In this document: one piece after another, positions 1 to 8,562 of the stretch
Layout of the letters: every line of letters begins with the position of its first letter
How positions within the stretch are numbered: position 1 is the first letter of the stretch
Assembly: GCA_004293815.1 (NCBI GenBank)
Contig: RDZD01000022.1
Span: forward strand, 1 to 64,000
Length of the DNA: 64,000 nucleotides
Direction of reading: 5' to 3'
Source: Cytophagales bacterium
Lineage (GTDB): Bacteria > Bacteroidota > Bacteroidia > Cytophagales > Bernardetiaceae
Translations under genes and position numbers: made by a program
Notes under the pieces: model-generated
What the model was told of the DNA's origin: nothing
The model's database searches: none
The model's input: the letters and a program-made list of their open reading frames with translations, nothing else

Positions 1-192
1 TTGGACTATTTACACCTCAAAGCAAGCGAAGTACTTTCGCTGCAAGCAGAAGCAGAAGAGAAAGTTAGGAAAGATGAGAAAATTGAAATTGCTAGAAATG
101 CTATCTTAAAAGGTTATAATAATCAAATTATTGCAGATATAACAGGCCTAACAGTTGAACAAATAGAGCAACTACGCAATAAAAAAGAGTAA
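1..192 (+). CDS. Rpn-family nuclease/transposase-like protein, C-terminal fragment (partial)
   Basis: The reading frame is open from the first base, so the gene starts outside the window. The 63 visible residues end in a charged helix followed by a small helix-turn-helix-like tail (ILKGYNNQIIADITGLTVEQI). This is typical of the C-terminus of Rpn (PD-(D/E)XK, recombination-promoting nuclease) proteins and related putative transposases. The nuclease core is not visible, so activity cannot be judged. It borders a region of decayed genes, which fits the mobile habit of this family. The TTG at base 1 is unlikely to be the true start. Confidence 0.6.
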   Translation: MDYLHLKASEVLSLQAEAEEKVRKDEKIEIARNAILKGYNNQIIADITGLTVEQIEQLRNKKE

Positions 193-1123
193 AAACTGCA
201 CCAATATTACATTTGTAAAAAATGGGCAGAAGTGCGTAATTGGGGCTAGGGTGCTTTCAATCTCCTCCTGCACAACACTTTTTCCCTATGCACCAAAAAT
301 CCTCAAAACTCAGGTAGCGGAAGCCAAAAAGTCTATCTTGAAACAATTGCTTCACGTAAATTTTTTGGAAATGAGAAGAAGAAAGAAATTTCATTTTTCT
401 TTATCTTTTTTATTATCATTTATGAAATAACCTGCCCCTAAATATTGGCTGATTCTGGCTCAAAGCTCTCAAAAGTTATTAACTTTGCTGCAAAATGATG
501 ATATTTCTCAGCGGCCTCAAATCAATTATCCCCCTTCCAATAATGCTCAAGAAAAAGCCAAAACACCCTGAAACAGAGGCTATACGCCAACAACTTGCTC
601 GTACACCCTACCGCGAGTACTCTAGCCCTATTTTCATGACCTCTAGTTTTGTTTTTGTCTTCCGATAACAAGTCAATTAGGATGTTCTTTATATTTTAAC
701 TTGTTGTGCTGTTTTTGGACATCACTCTACAATAAGGATTATCTACTTTGCGAAGGTGAGGAATTTTACCACAAAAATTTACTAAAACTACTAACGTTGA
801 ATCTTGCACCAAAATTTCAAAGCAGTACTTCGCCGCCTATTACAAACGCAATCTTGCTCGTTAAATAACTTGCTTTTCAAAGATAAAAAAATATAAAAAG
901 GCTTTTTAATTTTTTTTATTGGTACTTAGAGACTTAATTGATAGATTTGTCACGAAACGGTATAAAGTCAAATAAATTTACATAGGTTTTGCAAAAGAGA
1001 GTATTTATACTTTCTTTTTGGTTAAGTGCTTTGTTGGGTAAGAGAAAGTGCTATCTATTTCGCCTTTGTCAAACCTTTTCCGTTGGTGGCAATTTTAAAA
1101 CAACACAATAAATAATTAGTCTT
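193..1123. other. Decayed intergenic region
   Basis: About 930 bases hold no intact gene. They contain one recognisable gene remnant (543-668, listed separately). A promoter-like TAACTTTG lies at 480-487, in the right place for that remnant. Bases 820-863 could encode a short peptide ending YFAAYYKRNLAR, but I do not recognise it. The rest is AT-rich, with stops in all frames. The stretch looks like the debris of rearrangement or gene loss next to an Rpn-family gene. Confidence 0.5.
543..668 (+). pseudogene. N-terminal remnant of an O-succinylhomoserine sulfhydrylase-like (MetZ/MetY) enzyme
   Basis: This 41-codon frame ends with the segment ETEAIRQQLARTPYREYSSP followed by IFMTSSFVF. It matches what I remember of the N-terminus of PLP-dependent trans-sulfuration enzymes of the Cys/Met metabolism family (an ETxAIRxQxxRTxxREHSxP...TSSFVF pattern). 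A stop codon follows at once, and the remaining roughly 350 residues, including the PLP-lysine, are absent. A TAACTTTG promoter-like element lies about 60 bases upstream. I read it as a truncated pseudogene. A chance match over 30 residues with this spacing seems unlikely, but no search was run. Confidence 0.55.
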
Positions 1124-1523
1124 ATGAAACTAGTATTTGAAAACCCATATGTTTTTGTGTCTCTTGATGCAGAAAACAGTGTTTTGGTGGATATTTGGCG
1201 CATGTGCAATGAGCGAAGAAGCTTTTAAACAGATTATGTATGTATGGCGCGACTTAATGCAAGAAAATCAAGTTAAGTATTCTCTTACCGATACTTTGCA
1301 TTTTAACTTTCCGCTGACTCCCGAGATACAGAATTGGATAGTAGAAAATATCACTGAACCATTATTCAAAAACTTTAGTTTTCGCAAACACGCATTTGTT
1401 ACGCCCATAGAATTTGTCTCTAGCTTGGGAATAGAGCAGCTTACAGACGAAAATAATAGCAAAGGAATTAATGAAGCTTATTTTTCAGATATAGACTCTG
1501 CCCGAAAGTGGTTGTTATCTTAA
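1124..1523 (+). pseudogene. SpoIIAA/STAS-like small protein, frameshifted
   Basis: Two overlapping frames make up one protein. ATG at 1124 begins MKLVFENPYVFVSLDAENSV and reads to about 1197 before running to a stop at 1226-1228. The +1-shifted frame carries on from about 1198 with CAMSEEAFKQIMYVW and ends at 1523 with DSARKWLLS. Joined, they give about 132 residues of the kind 'strand - short strand - SEEAFK helix - NFPLTPE - FVTP - WL', typical of a STAS/SpoIIAA-like family common in Bacteroidota. The ATG at 1137 gives a senseless first 25 residues (MKTHMFLCLLMQKTVFWW), so it is not the natural start. Either a single-base indel near 1197-1200 has inactivated the gene or there is a sequencing error. 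Confidence 0.55.
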
Positions 1524-1648
1524 ATCTTTGAAGAACATATTTCTGCTTTGAGATACCGTTTTGCTACGCATTTACTAAAATATGTCCTGTTTTTTTAATA
1601 AAGTGCAGGAAGTTTAAAAAAAATACCTCAAAGTAAATCTCAAGAAAA

Positions 1649-3952
1649 CTATCTAAGCGTGTAGCGTAGTCCCAAAAAGCCTCTAATGCCCTGATTTGGT
1701 GCAAAAACATAAGTGGGGTCAAAAGTAAGTGCATTAGGATTGCTGGGAGTGGCTAATACTTGTCCGTTGCTATCAAATTGTACATCTCTATCAAAGGGGT
1801 CAAAAGCACGTGCAATGCTATTGGCGGGGGGAGTATAGTTGAGCAGGTTTTTGATTCCCCCATATACCTCAAAGCAGTAGCCTAGTTTTTTAGTGACTTG
1901 TATGTTTTGCAAGCTCCAAAAAGGGGACTTGGCAGGACGGTTGTCTAGTTCCCCAAGCAGAGGCAACAGCATAGGGCCGTAGAGATTCCCCGTATAATCT
2001 ATACTAAGTCCTATTTGATGCCATTCATATCCTAGTGACCAAACCGCAGAAAACCGCTCTGTGAGTAACTGCCTTTGTTTAATGCCATTTTCTACTAAAT
2101 TCACGTCCATAAGCGTGGCACCAGCAGCTACGCTAAGACCATTGTCAAAAGCCGCATCTAAATTGATGCTCACACCTTGGGAGGTGGCAAAGCCCTCCAG
2201 ATTGGCATAGATAATTTTATTAGGGTCTGTAAGATAATCTGGAACAATGCGGTTTTTAAAGTGTGTATAAAAGGCCGTAGCGTCTATGTTGATAGAACTG
2301 CCATGCTTATTGTATATTTTTTTAACAAAATTCAAGTTGCCGTTCCAAGAGGTTTCTGGTCTTAATTCACCTTCAAACACCACCGTCCGCGCACCTGTAA
2401 GAGCAGCATGATCTTCGGTAAAAACATTCGCTACACGATAACCATTGCCCAGACTTAAGCGAAGAATATTTTTTTTATTCGTAGAACTGAGTTTGTAATT
2501 CATACGCGGTGAAAAAATATAGCCGTGCTTATCATTATAATCAGCTCGTAAGCCCACAAGCAGCTTGCTAATTGGAGTTAAATGAATCTCGTTCTGCACA
2601 AAAACGCCTGGAAGGTTAGTCACAGAAGGATTATTCAAGGGAGTGCTTAGGCTATCTGTCAGAGAGGTAGCAGGCGTATTGTCATCATACCATACATAGC
2701 GGTAGGCCACTCCTGCTATAAGCTGTTGCCTGCGTAAGGTTTTGCTCCAAAGCAACTGTCCGAACGCAATGTTTTGGGTAGCAATATAAGGCATGTTGCC
2801 ATAAACGCTGTTTTGATGATGGCTATTTGCGCTCCATTGAAAGACCACGTGTTCACGCATTGGTAGTTGATAAGTGCCCACCATTTCCCATCGTTTAGTC
2901 ATGATACTTTCACCATAAATGCTATCGCCGCCCCTAAAACTGTTATTCCAGCGCATATCCCCACCCCAGCGGTCTTCGTAGTTGTAGCGTACAGCCACGT
3001 TAAACAGTCGGTCTTCGGCTCGCTGAACATTTATCTTATTGAAAACAGACACTCTATGTTGAAGCGTGACATCTGTAAAGCCATCGCGGTTATTATCCAA
3101 AGGATTTTGGTAATTGAAGTAATTGATTCCAAGAAGTGAATGCACCTGCTTGCTGAGTTTAAATTTTATCCCCAAATCTGCATTAAAATCTGCCCAATTG
3201 GAACTAAAAGCATCAAAAGACAGCACAGGCGCGTGTGTGGGCTTTTTGGTGATAATGTTGATAAGTCCACCCACTGCTTCAGAACCGTAAAGTGTAGAAG
3301 CTGGTCCTTTAACGATTTCTACGCGCTCTATTAGAGCTTGAGGAATGCCCGTTAGGCCATATACGGTTGAGAGGCCACTGACAATAGGCATACCGTCCAA
3401 CAAAACCATAGTATAAGGCCCCTCTAAACCATTGATGTGGATGTCGCCTGTATTGCACACATTACAATTGAGTTGAGGCCGCACGCCATTGATATTTTGT
3501 AAAGACTCAAAAACAGAGGGTGTGGGGTTAGCTTTAAAAAACTGTGAGGTATAAATTTCCACAGGCACAGGGCTTTCCAACTTGCTGACTTCTTTGAGCG
3601 TACCAGAAACTACCACCTCTTCTATATCCTGAAGAAGGCTAGTGAGTATAAAAACATAGGTTTTTTGGCTGTCAAATACTTGGAAACTTGTCTTAAATGG
3701 TTCATAGCCCACTTGCTGAGCTTTGAGAGTATAGTTGCCTGCTTTCAGTCCACCAATGAGCACACGACCAGAACTGTCTGCCAAAAATTGCTGCTTAAGT
3801 TCTTGAATTTGAACCGACACAAAGGGGACAGGTTCTTGCAACTCACTGACGAAAAGCAGTTCACGCTGTTGCGAATAGACATGTCCCAGACCAAAGCACA
3901 ACCAAAAAAACAGGACAAAAAAGAACGGGTAGTGTTTGCAGAAGGGTTTCAT
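1649..3952 (-). CDS. TonB-dependent outer-membrane receptor (CarboxypepD_reg-like + plug + barrel)
   Basis: This 767-residue receptor should import a metal chelate, heme or cofactor across the outer membrane using TonB energy. A signal peptide (to about residue 27, ending GHVYSQ) precedes a carboxypeptidase-regulatory-like beta-sandwich (about 30-110). The plug follows (about 120-235) with typical phrases VVSGT, VLLDGMPIVSG and IERVEIVKGPASTLYGSEA. The remainder is a beta-barrel ending in ...LGLRYTLR. The plug carries a CNVC pair (in RPQLNCNVCNTGD), which could touch a metal; this is inference. It is single-standing rather than paired with a SusD, so it is not a SusC-type glycan importer. The substrate cannot be told from sequence. 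Confidence 0.9.
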   Translation of the reverse strand: MKPFCKHYPFFFVLFFWLCFGLGHVYSQQRELLFVSELQEPVPFVSVQIQELKQQFLADSSGRVLIGGLKAGNYTLKAQQVGYEPFKTSFQVFDSQKTYVFILTSLLQDIEEVVVSGTLKEVSKLESPVPVEIYTSQFFKANPTPSVFESLQNINGVRPQLNCNVCNTGDIHINGLEGPYTMVLLDGMPIVSGLSTVYGLTGIPQALIERVEIVKGPASTLYGSEAVGGLINIITKKPTHAPVLSFDAFSSNWADFNADLGIKFKLSKQVHSLLGINYFNYQNPLDNNRDGFTDVTLQHRVSVFNKINVQRAEDRLFNVAVRYNYEDRWGGDMRWNNSFRGGDSIYGESIMTKRWEMVGTYQLPMREHVVFQWSANSHHQNSVYGNMPYIATQNIAFGQLLWSKTLRRQQLIAGVAYRYVWYDDNTPATSLTDSLSTPLNNPSVTNLPGVFVQNEIHLTPISKLLVGLRADYNDKHGYIFSPRMNYKLSSTNKKNILRLSLGNGYRVANVFTEDHAALTGARTVVFEGELRPETSWNGNLNFVKKIYNKHGSSINIDATAFYTHFKNRIVPDYLTDPNKIIYANLEGFATSQGVSINLDAAFDNGLSVAAGATLMDVNLVENGIKQRQLLTERFSAVWSLGYEWHQIGLSIDYTGNLYGPMLLPLLGELDNRPAKSPFWSLQNIQVTKKLGYCFEVYGGIKNLLNYTPPANSIARAFDPFDRDVQFDSNGQVLATPSNPNALTFDPTYVFAPNQGIRGFLGLRYTLR

Positions 3953-4031
3953 AGGATTTTATTTTTGCAAAACAAAATCATTTTGTTTGATAACACTAAA
4001 ATATGGTAAAATATTTTTTGCAGTTTTTATA

Positions 4032-4379
4032 TCAGTATTGCAGGAAGTTTAGAAAAGGTCTCTTTTTTAGGTAGTTCATATCATGCTCATTGGCGTAAGC
4101 TTCCTTCTCAAAACGATTTTGTCTATAAGCCTCTTGATGTGAGTTCCCCTTAAATCTCAACTTAAAATATTCATACAAATACCACACATAAAAAGGCAGA
4201 ATGAACAGCTCTAAAGTTTGCGCAAAGTGTATGCGCTCATGGTTGAGCAGTTTTTGATTATAACGATAAGCATTATTTTGTAAAAAGATAATAGGAAGGA
4301 TAGCCAAAGCTGCCATGCCTTTTAGATAAGGCAATCTAAAAAGTCTCGGCCAAACTATGATAAAACCAGTCAAGCGCAT
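4032..4379 (-). CDS. Small membrane protein with HExxH-type zinc motif
   Basis: The protein has 115 residues. An N-terminal hydrophobic segment (about 20-35) is followed by HERIH at residues 47-51, inside NHERIHFAQTLELFILPFYV. A second hydrophobic stretch (55-70) and a late EKEAYANEHD follow. HExxH embedded next to a membrane helix, with a downstream E/A/H-rich helix, recalls very small M48/M56-like membrane peptidases. Similar proteins with the LNHExIHxxQ pattern are common as uncharacterised Bacteroidota proteins. It lies divergent from comA and downstream (same strand) of nothing obvious. Enzymatic activity is unproven. Confidence 0.6.
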   Translation of the reverse strand: MRLTGFIIVWPRLFRLPYLKGMAALAILPIIFLQNNAYRYNQKLLNHERIHFAQTLELFILPFYVWYLYEYFKLRFKGNSHQEAYRQNRFEKEAYANEHDMNYLKKRPFLNFLQY

Positions 4380-4840
4380 CGTTGTTTCATTTTAATAATT
4401 TTGAATCATATCTACTTAAATCACGGGGTTTTTGTTATTGATAGAAAGGCAAAAGCAGTGTTTTTGTAAGTAACTCAAAAATAAAATAACAAATTTTCAA
4501 TAAAAAATATCATTTATCTCTTGTTCGAACGTCTTTAGAGTATGTGTAGATATTTTTTAGTTAAGAAAGTTTACACATTATTTATTTGCGTCAATGATAA
4601 AAACTCAACAATTAAACCTTTAAACAAAAAGCCTTCAATTTTTGAATGGCTTTTTTTCTTTTATGGTGGTTAAAATAAAAGGCTTTTTTTAGCCATAGAC
4701 ATCGTATAAAAAAAGAACAGTTGGAGAATTAGAGCAGAATGTTTTTTTTGATTAACTTGCGCCCGAAATGTTCTAAAATTAGAATATCTTGTCATAAGAT
4801 ACTGATAATGAGCAAATAAAAACCGCAGTTTCTTTCTCGA
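4380..4840. other. Intergenic region upstream of comA
   Basis: It lies between the divergent HExxH protein and comA. It contains an intrinsic-terminator-like hairpin at 4626-4658 (listed separately) with no gene upstream of it on the plus strand. Nothing else is recognisable; no tRNA or protein-coding frame with codon structure was seen. The hairpin could end a small untranslated transcript or act in the comA leader. Confidence 0.4.
4626..4658 (+). terminator. Orphan intrinsic-terminator-like hairpin
   Basis: The left arm is 4626-4638 (aaaaagccttcaa) and the right arm 4642-4655, with one bulged T and a TTT loop. An eight-T run begins at 4651. The minus strand also reads into a T-rich tail. 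No gene ends just before it on either strand. Confidence 0.55.
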
Positions 4841-5605
4841 ATGAATTATCATCTCAATCAAATTCCAGAACGCACCGTTCAGCCGCGCCAGTCTGGCCTT
4901 ACCATGGTCATGGACAAAGGGCTGAGCCTGCGTGAAACCGAAGACATGCTTAGCACAAGCCAGAGTTTTATAGATATTGTTAAACTTGGCTGGGCTACTT
5001 CTTACGTGTTTCCAAAACTGGAGGAAAAAATAGCACTTTATACCTCCGCTAACATTCCTGTCTATTTTGGAGGAACGCTTTTTGAGGCTTTTGTGGCACG
5101 CGACCAGTATGAGGACTATAAAAGACTGTTAGATAAATACCAACTCCGCTTTGCAGAGGTGTCGGATGGTTCTATAGATTTGCCTCATCCTGTTAAGTGT
5201 GAATATATCAGAGATTTAGCACAGCACGTAACGGTGCTCTCAGAAGTGGGCTCCAAAGATGCGGATAAGATTTATGCACCCTACCAGTGGATTGAACTTA
5301 TGCAGGCTGAGTTAGATGCTGGCTCTTGGAAAGTAATAGGTGAATCCAGGGAAGCTGGTAATGTGGGTCTTTTTCGTGCCACTGGTGAAGTGCGCCAGGG
5401 CTTGGTACAAGAAATTTTAACTAAGATTTCTTGGGAAAAAATCATCTGGGAGGCACCTCAAAAGTCTCAACAAGTTTGGTTTATCAAACTTTTAGGTTCA
5501 AACGTTAATTTGGGTAATATCCCTACAAACGAAGTGATTCCTTTGGAAACTATTCGTTTGGGCTTGCGTGGCGACACTTTCAGTTTCTTTTTGAACAAAA
5601 AATAA
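4841..5605 (+). CDS. comA: Phosphosulfolactate synthase (ComA)
   Basis: The 254-residue protein matches ComA throughout. The family adds sulfite to phosphoenolpyruvate to give (2R)-3-phospho-sulfolactate. Landmarks are GLTMVMDKGLS near residue 20, DIVKLGWATSY near 45, IPVYFGGTLFEAF near 73, FAEVSDGSIDLP near 102 and ESREAGNVGLF near 167. All belong to the (beta/alpha)8 barrel of this family. The length is normal. The next gene, comB, starts only 7 bases after the stop, so the pair is clearly an operon. ComA was described for coenzyme M synthesis in methanogens and for sulfolactate in Bacillus spores. In this phylum a role in making cysteate-type precursors of sulfonolipids is an inference. 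Confidence 0.88.
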   Translation: MNYHLNQIPERTVQPRQSGLTMVMDKGLSLRETEDMLSTSQSFIDIVKLGWATSYVFPKLEEKIALYTSANIPVYFGGTLFEAFVARDQYEDYKRLLDKYQLRFAEVSDGSIDLPHPVKCEYIRDLAQHVTVLSEVGSKDADKIYAPYQWIELMQAELDAGSWKVIGESREAGNVGLFRATGEVRQGLVQEILTKISWEKIIWEAPQKSQQVWFIKLLGSNVNLGNIPTNEVIPLETIRLGLRGDTFSFFLNKK

Positions 5606-5612
5606 ACGTTTT

Positions 5613-6335
5613 GTGAGAACCCTAGACATCTGTTTTACTCCAGAGTTACTACATCTCTATAACCTTGAACAAAAAGCGGTTGTGATTGTAGATATTCTAC
5701 GTGCAACCTCCTGTATGGTGACGGGTTTGGCGCACGGAGCTGAGTATTTGATACCAGTGAGCAGCATAGAAGCCTGTAAAACTCTTCAAAAACAAGGCTA
5801 TGTGGCTGCTGCGGAACGCAATGGCGAAATTGTGGCAGGTTTTGATTTGGGCAACTCGCCTTTTGATTACCAAAAATTTGCACTTTCAGGGGCTGCCATA
5901 GCCCTCACAACCACCAATGGCACATTGGCTATAGAAAAATCTAAGGCCGCTGCCGAAGTGCTTATAGGAGCTTTTTTGAATATTTCAGCTTTGGCAGAAT
6001 ACCTCAAAAGTTCTGTTCACAATGAGGTCTTAATTGTCTGTGCAGGCTGGAAAGGAAACTTTAATTTAGAGGACACTCTTTTTGCAGGAGCTTTAGTCAC
6101 TTTACTAACCCCTCATTTCGGATTGGCTTCTGATTCTGCATTAGCCGCTCAATACCTTTTCAAAGCTGCTGAAGCAGATATGCTTGGCTTTTTGAAGCAA
6201 TCCTCACATTACAAACGTCTCTCTAGGCTCAATATCAAAGAAGATATTGAGTTTTGTCTCAAATATGACGTTTACAATAACATTCCTGTTCTGAAAGAGG
6301 CCAAACTTGTTAATATTAGCCTTATTAAGCACTAA
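5613..6335 (+). CDS. comB: 2-phosphosulfolactate phosphatase (ComB)
   Basis: This 240-residue cytoplasmic phosphatase removes phosphate from phosphosulfolactate, the product of ComA. Family landmarks are VVIVDILRATSCM (about 22-34), AAERNGE (about 66), GFDLGNSPFDY (about 76-86), ALTTTNGT (about 96-103) and IVCAGWKGNF (about 140). The frame begins with GTG 7 bases after comA; no ATG fits better and the N-terminus RTLDICFTPE aligns with the family. There is no Shine-Dalgarno sequence, as usual in this phylum. It is co-transcribed with comA and probably accD. Confidence 0.88.
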   Translation: MRTLDICFTPELLHLYNLEQKAVVIVDILRATSCMVTGLAHGAEYLIPVSSIEACKTLQKQGYVAAAERNGEIVAGFDLGNSPFDYQKFALSGAAIALTTTNGTLAIEKSKAAAEVLIGAFLNISALAEYLKSSVHNEVLIVCAGWKGNFNLEDTLFAGALVTLLTPHFGLASDSALAAQYLFKAAEADMLGFLKQSSHYKRLSRLNIKEDIEFCLKYDVYNNIPVLKEAKLVNISLIKH

Positions 6336-6369
6336 AATATTCTTTTACAATCCAAAGCTGTTTGTCATT

Positions 6370-7221
6370 ATGACTTGGTTTACGCGCACCGAAAAAAATA
6401 TTACCACACCTACCACTGAAAAAAGGGAGTCACCAGATGATATGTGGTTTAAAAATCCGCGCAGTGGCAAGATAATTCTTAAAAAAGAACTCGAGCAAAA
6501 CTGTTATGTATGCGTGGACGACCAATATCATGTTACCATTTCACCTGATAAATATTTCAGAATTCTTTTTGATGACGACCAATACACAGAGTTGAATGCA
6601 GATATGCGAGCGGGCGACCCTCTCAAGTTTGTAGACACTAAAGCCTATTCAGATCGTGTGTTGGAACAAGAGCGCAAAAAAGGCATCAAAGAAGCTGCTC
6701 GAACAGCTTATGGCCAAATTAATGGCTTAGATTTGGTGGTGGTAGCTATGGACTTTGGCTTTATTGGAGGATCCATGGGGTCGGTTGTGGGTCAAAAAAT
6801 TTCTTTGGCTATAGATCATGCTATTGCCACACGCAAACCACTTATGATTATTTCACAGTCAGGTGGTGCACGGATGATGGAGGCTAGTTTTTCTCTGATG
6901 CAAATGGCCAAAACCTCAGCCAAACTGGCTCTCCTTTCAGAGGCTGGCGTGCCTTATATTTCACTGCTCACCAACCCTACAACTGGTGGTGTTACGGCCT
7001 CGTATGCCATGTTGGGTGACCTTAACATTGCAGAACCTCAGGCACTTATTGGCTTTGCAGGCCCACGCGTGGTTCGAGAGAGTATAGGCAAGGAATTGCC
7101 AAAGGGCTTTCAAACTGCTGAGTTCTTGCTCGAGCATGGTTTTGTAGACTTTATTGTGGACAGAAGGGATCTTAAGGATAAATTAACCGCCGTTCTGAAT
7201 TTGCTCTTTTATAAAAAGTAA
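6370..7221 (+). CDS. accD: Acetyl-CoA carboxylase carboxyltransferase subunit beta
   Basis: AccD, together with AccA, transfers the carboxyl group from biotin to acetyl-CoA in the first step of fatty-acid synthesis. The ATG at 6370 gives MTWFTRTEKNI, the normal start for the family; the longer frame from 6307 overlaps comB and adds an unrelated N-terminus. The crotonase-fold core is intact: MDFGFIGGSMGSVVGQK, SQSGGARMMEA, NPTTGGVTASYAM and IGFAGPRVV. The N-terminal zinc ribbon of the E. coli protein is degenerate. The expected four cysteines are N29, S32, C48 and D51. From memory, related Bacteroidota AccD proteins share this loss. It starts 34 bases after comB. Confidence 0.92.
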   Translation: MTWFTRTEKNITTPTTEKRESPDDMWFKNPRSGKIILKKELEQNCYVCVDDQYHVTISPDKYFRILFDDDQYTELNADMRAGDPLKFVDTKAYSDRVLEQERKKGIKEAARTAYGQINGLDLVVVAMDFGFIGGSMGSVVGQKISLAIDHAIATRKPLMIISQSGGARMMEASFSLMQMAKTSAKLALLSEAGVPYISLLTNPTTGGVTASYAMLGDLNIAEPQALIGFAGPRVVRESIGKELPKGFQTAEFLLEHGFVDFIVDRRDLKDKLTAVLNLLFYKK

Positions 7222-7269
7222 GCACAGCAATAAAAGCTTGTATTGACTACTTCCCAAGCCTAAACCCTT

Positions 7270-8304
7270 ATGCCAAACACTCATCACACAGAATTAAAGC
7301 GTGCCCTTGTTATTACTTCTATTGCAGCCCACACGCATGAGGTCTTGCAGCACTATGCTCGTGAATGCAAAAAGAGAAATATTTATTTTGTGGTTATGGG
7401 AGATGTCATTTCGCCCAAAGATTTTAGTTTGGAGGGCTGTGATTTTTATGATATAGCCAAACAAAACGCTCTTCCTTTTGCCTTACCAAAAATCCTGCCT
7501 ACCCGCCACTACGCCCGCAAGAACTTAGGCTATTTGCAAGCGATAAAGCAAGGTGCTAATCTCATTCAGGAAACGGATGATGATAACTGGCCTCTAGAAA
7601 GCTTTTGGTCGGAAAAAAAGAGCTCTGTGACAGCCTACAATCTTTCTGAAAATGGCTGGGTGAACCTTTATGCCTATTATTCTGAAGAAAAAACATGGGC
7701 AAGGGGGTTTCCGCTTGAGCGCATACATACGAGTCCTCTGCCCAGTCTCAGTACCCTAGACCAAAGCCCTGCTTACTGCCCGATACAACAAGGTTTGGCC
7801 GATGAAAACCCAGATGTAGACGCGGTGTATAGGCTCACGGCTAAGTTGCCTATTTATTTTGAACCAAATATCAGAATAGCTTTGGGGGCTAATACCCTAC
7901 ACCCCTTTAATAGCCAAAACACCGTGTGGTTTCCAGAAGCTTTTCCACTGCTCTATTTGCCATCCTATTGCAGTTTTCGCATGACAGATATTTGGCGCAG
8001 CTATGTGGCTTTGCGTTTAGCATACGCCAATGATTGGAAGGTACTTTTTGAGTCTTCAACGGTTCGCCAAGATCGCAACGAACACAGTCTGCTGCGCGAC
8101 TTTAAAGACGAAGTGGAAGGGTATCTGAATAACTCTCGTATTTGCGATGCGCTTTGGGCTTTGAATTTGCCCAAGGGCAATAGCCACCTATACAACAATC
8201 TTTTGGCTTGCTACGAAGTGTTCATAAAACTAGGCTTGATGGATCCCAAAGAACTAGATTTAATAGAAGCTTGGAACGAAGACTTGGCTAAGATGCAAGC
8301 CTAA
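7270..8304 (+). CDS. STELLO-type glycosyltransferase family protein (DUF288)
   Basis: This 344-residue protein starts with a Rossmann-like segment (RALVITSIAAHTHEVLQHYA). It carries the diagnostic acidic ETDDDNWP motif near residue 100 and a long C-terminal part with SFRMTDIWRSYVALRLAY and TVRQDRNEHSLLRDFKDE. This arrangement is that of the STELLO/DUF288 family. Plant members act in Golgi cellulose-synthase assembly, and bacterial members are thought to be glycosyltransferases of surface polysaccharide. There is no signal peptide. The gene lies 48 bases after accD and ahead of ftsZ. Substrate unknown. Confidence 0.78.
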   Translation: MPNTHHTELKRALVITSIAAHTHEVLQHYARECKKRNIYFVVMGDVISPKDFSLEGCDFYDIAKQNALPFALPKILPTRHYARKNLGYLQAIKQGANLIQETDDDNWPLESFWSEKKSSVTAYNLSENGWVNLYAYYSEEKTWARGFPLERIHTSPLPSLSTLDQSPAYCPIQQGLADENPDVDAVYRLTAKLPIYFEPNIRIALGANTLHPFNSQNTVWFPEAFPLLYLPSYCSFRMTDIWRSYVALRLAYANDWKVLFESSTVRQDRNEHSLLRDFKDEVEGYLNNSRICDALWALNLPKGNSHLYNNLLACYEVFIKLGLMDPKELDLIEAWNEDLAKMQA

Positions 8305-8354
8305 ATTGACGTATCTTTAAAACCGTTGAATTTTTATGGCCTTTTAGAGAATCC

Positions 8355-8382
8355 TTGCGGTATTTTTTTTGTATTACTTTTG
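8355..8382 (+). promoter_or_regulatory. Bacteroidota-type promoter for ftsZ
   Basis: A -33-like TTG at 8355-8357 is separated by 17 bases from TACTTTTG (8375-8382), which fits the Bacteroidota -7 consensus TAnnTTTG. The predicted start of transcription is near 8388, leaving a 5' leader of about 175 bases before the ftsZ ATG. Confidence 0.5.
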
Positions 8383-8562
8383 TCAAAAATAATAATTTAT
8401 TAAGTGTTTTGGGCAAAATAAAGCGAATTATTAGCCGCTTTTGAGTCAAATTACGCAAGAGTAGCACTTTTTTGAAAAAAAAATGGCTTTTTTTTTGCAG
8501 GAGAATAATTTTAATCTCAAATTTATAGCAAATTTAGGTGTAGTAATCAAAGTTTTAAGAAC

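Noticed and set aside
4500-4560. ttcgaacg near 4522 as a tRNA T-loop
   Set aside because: No acceptor or anticodon stems can be drawn around it.
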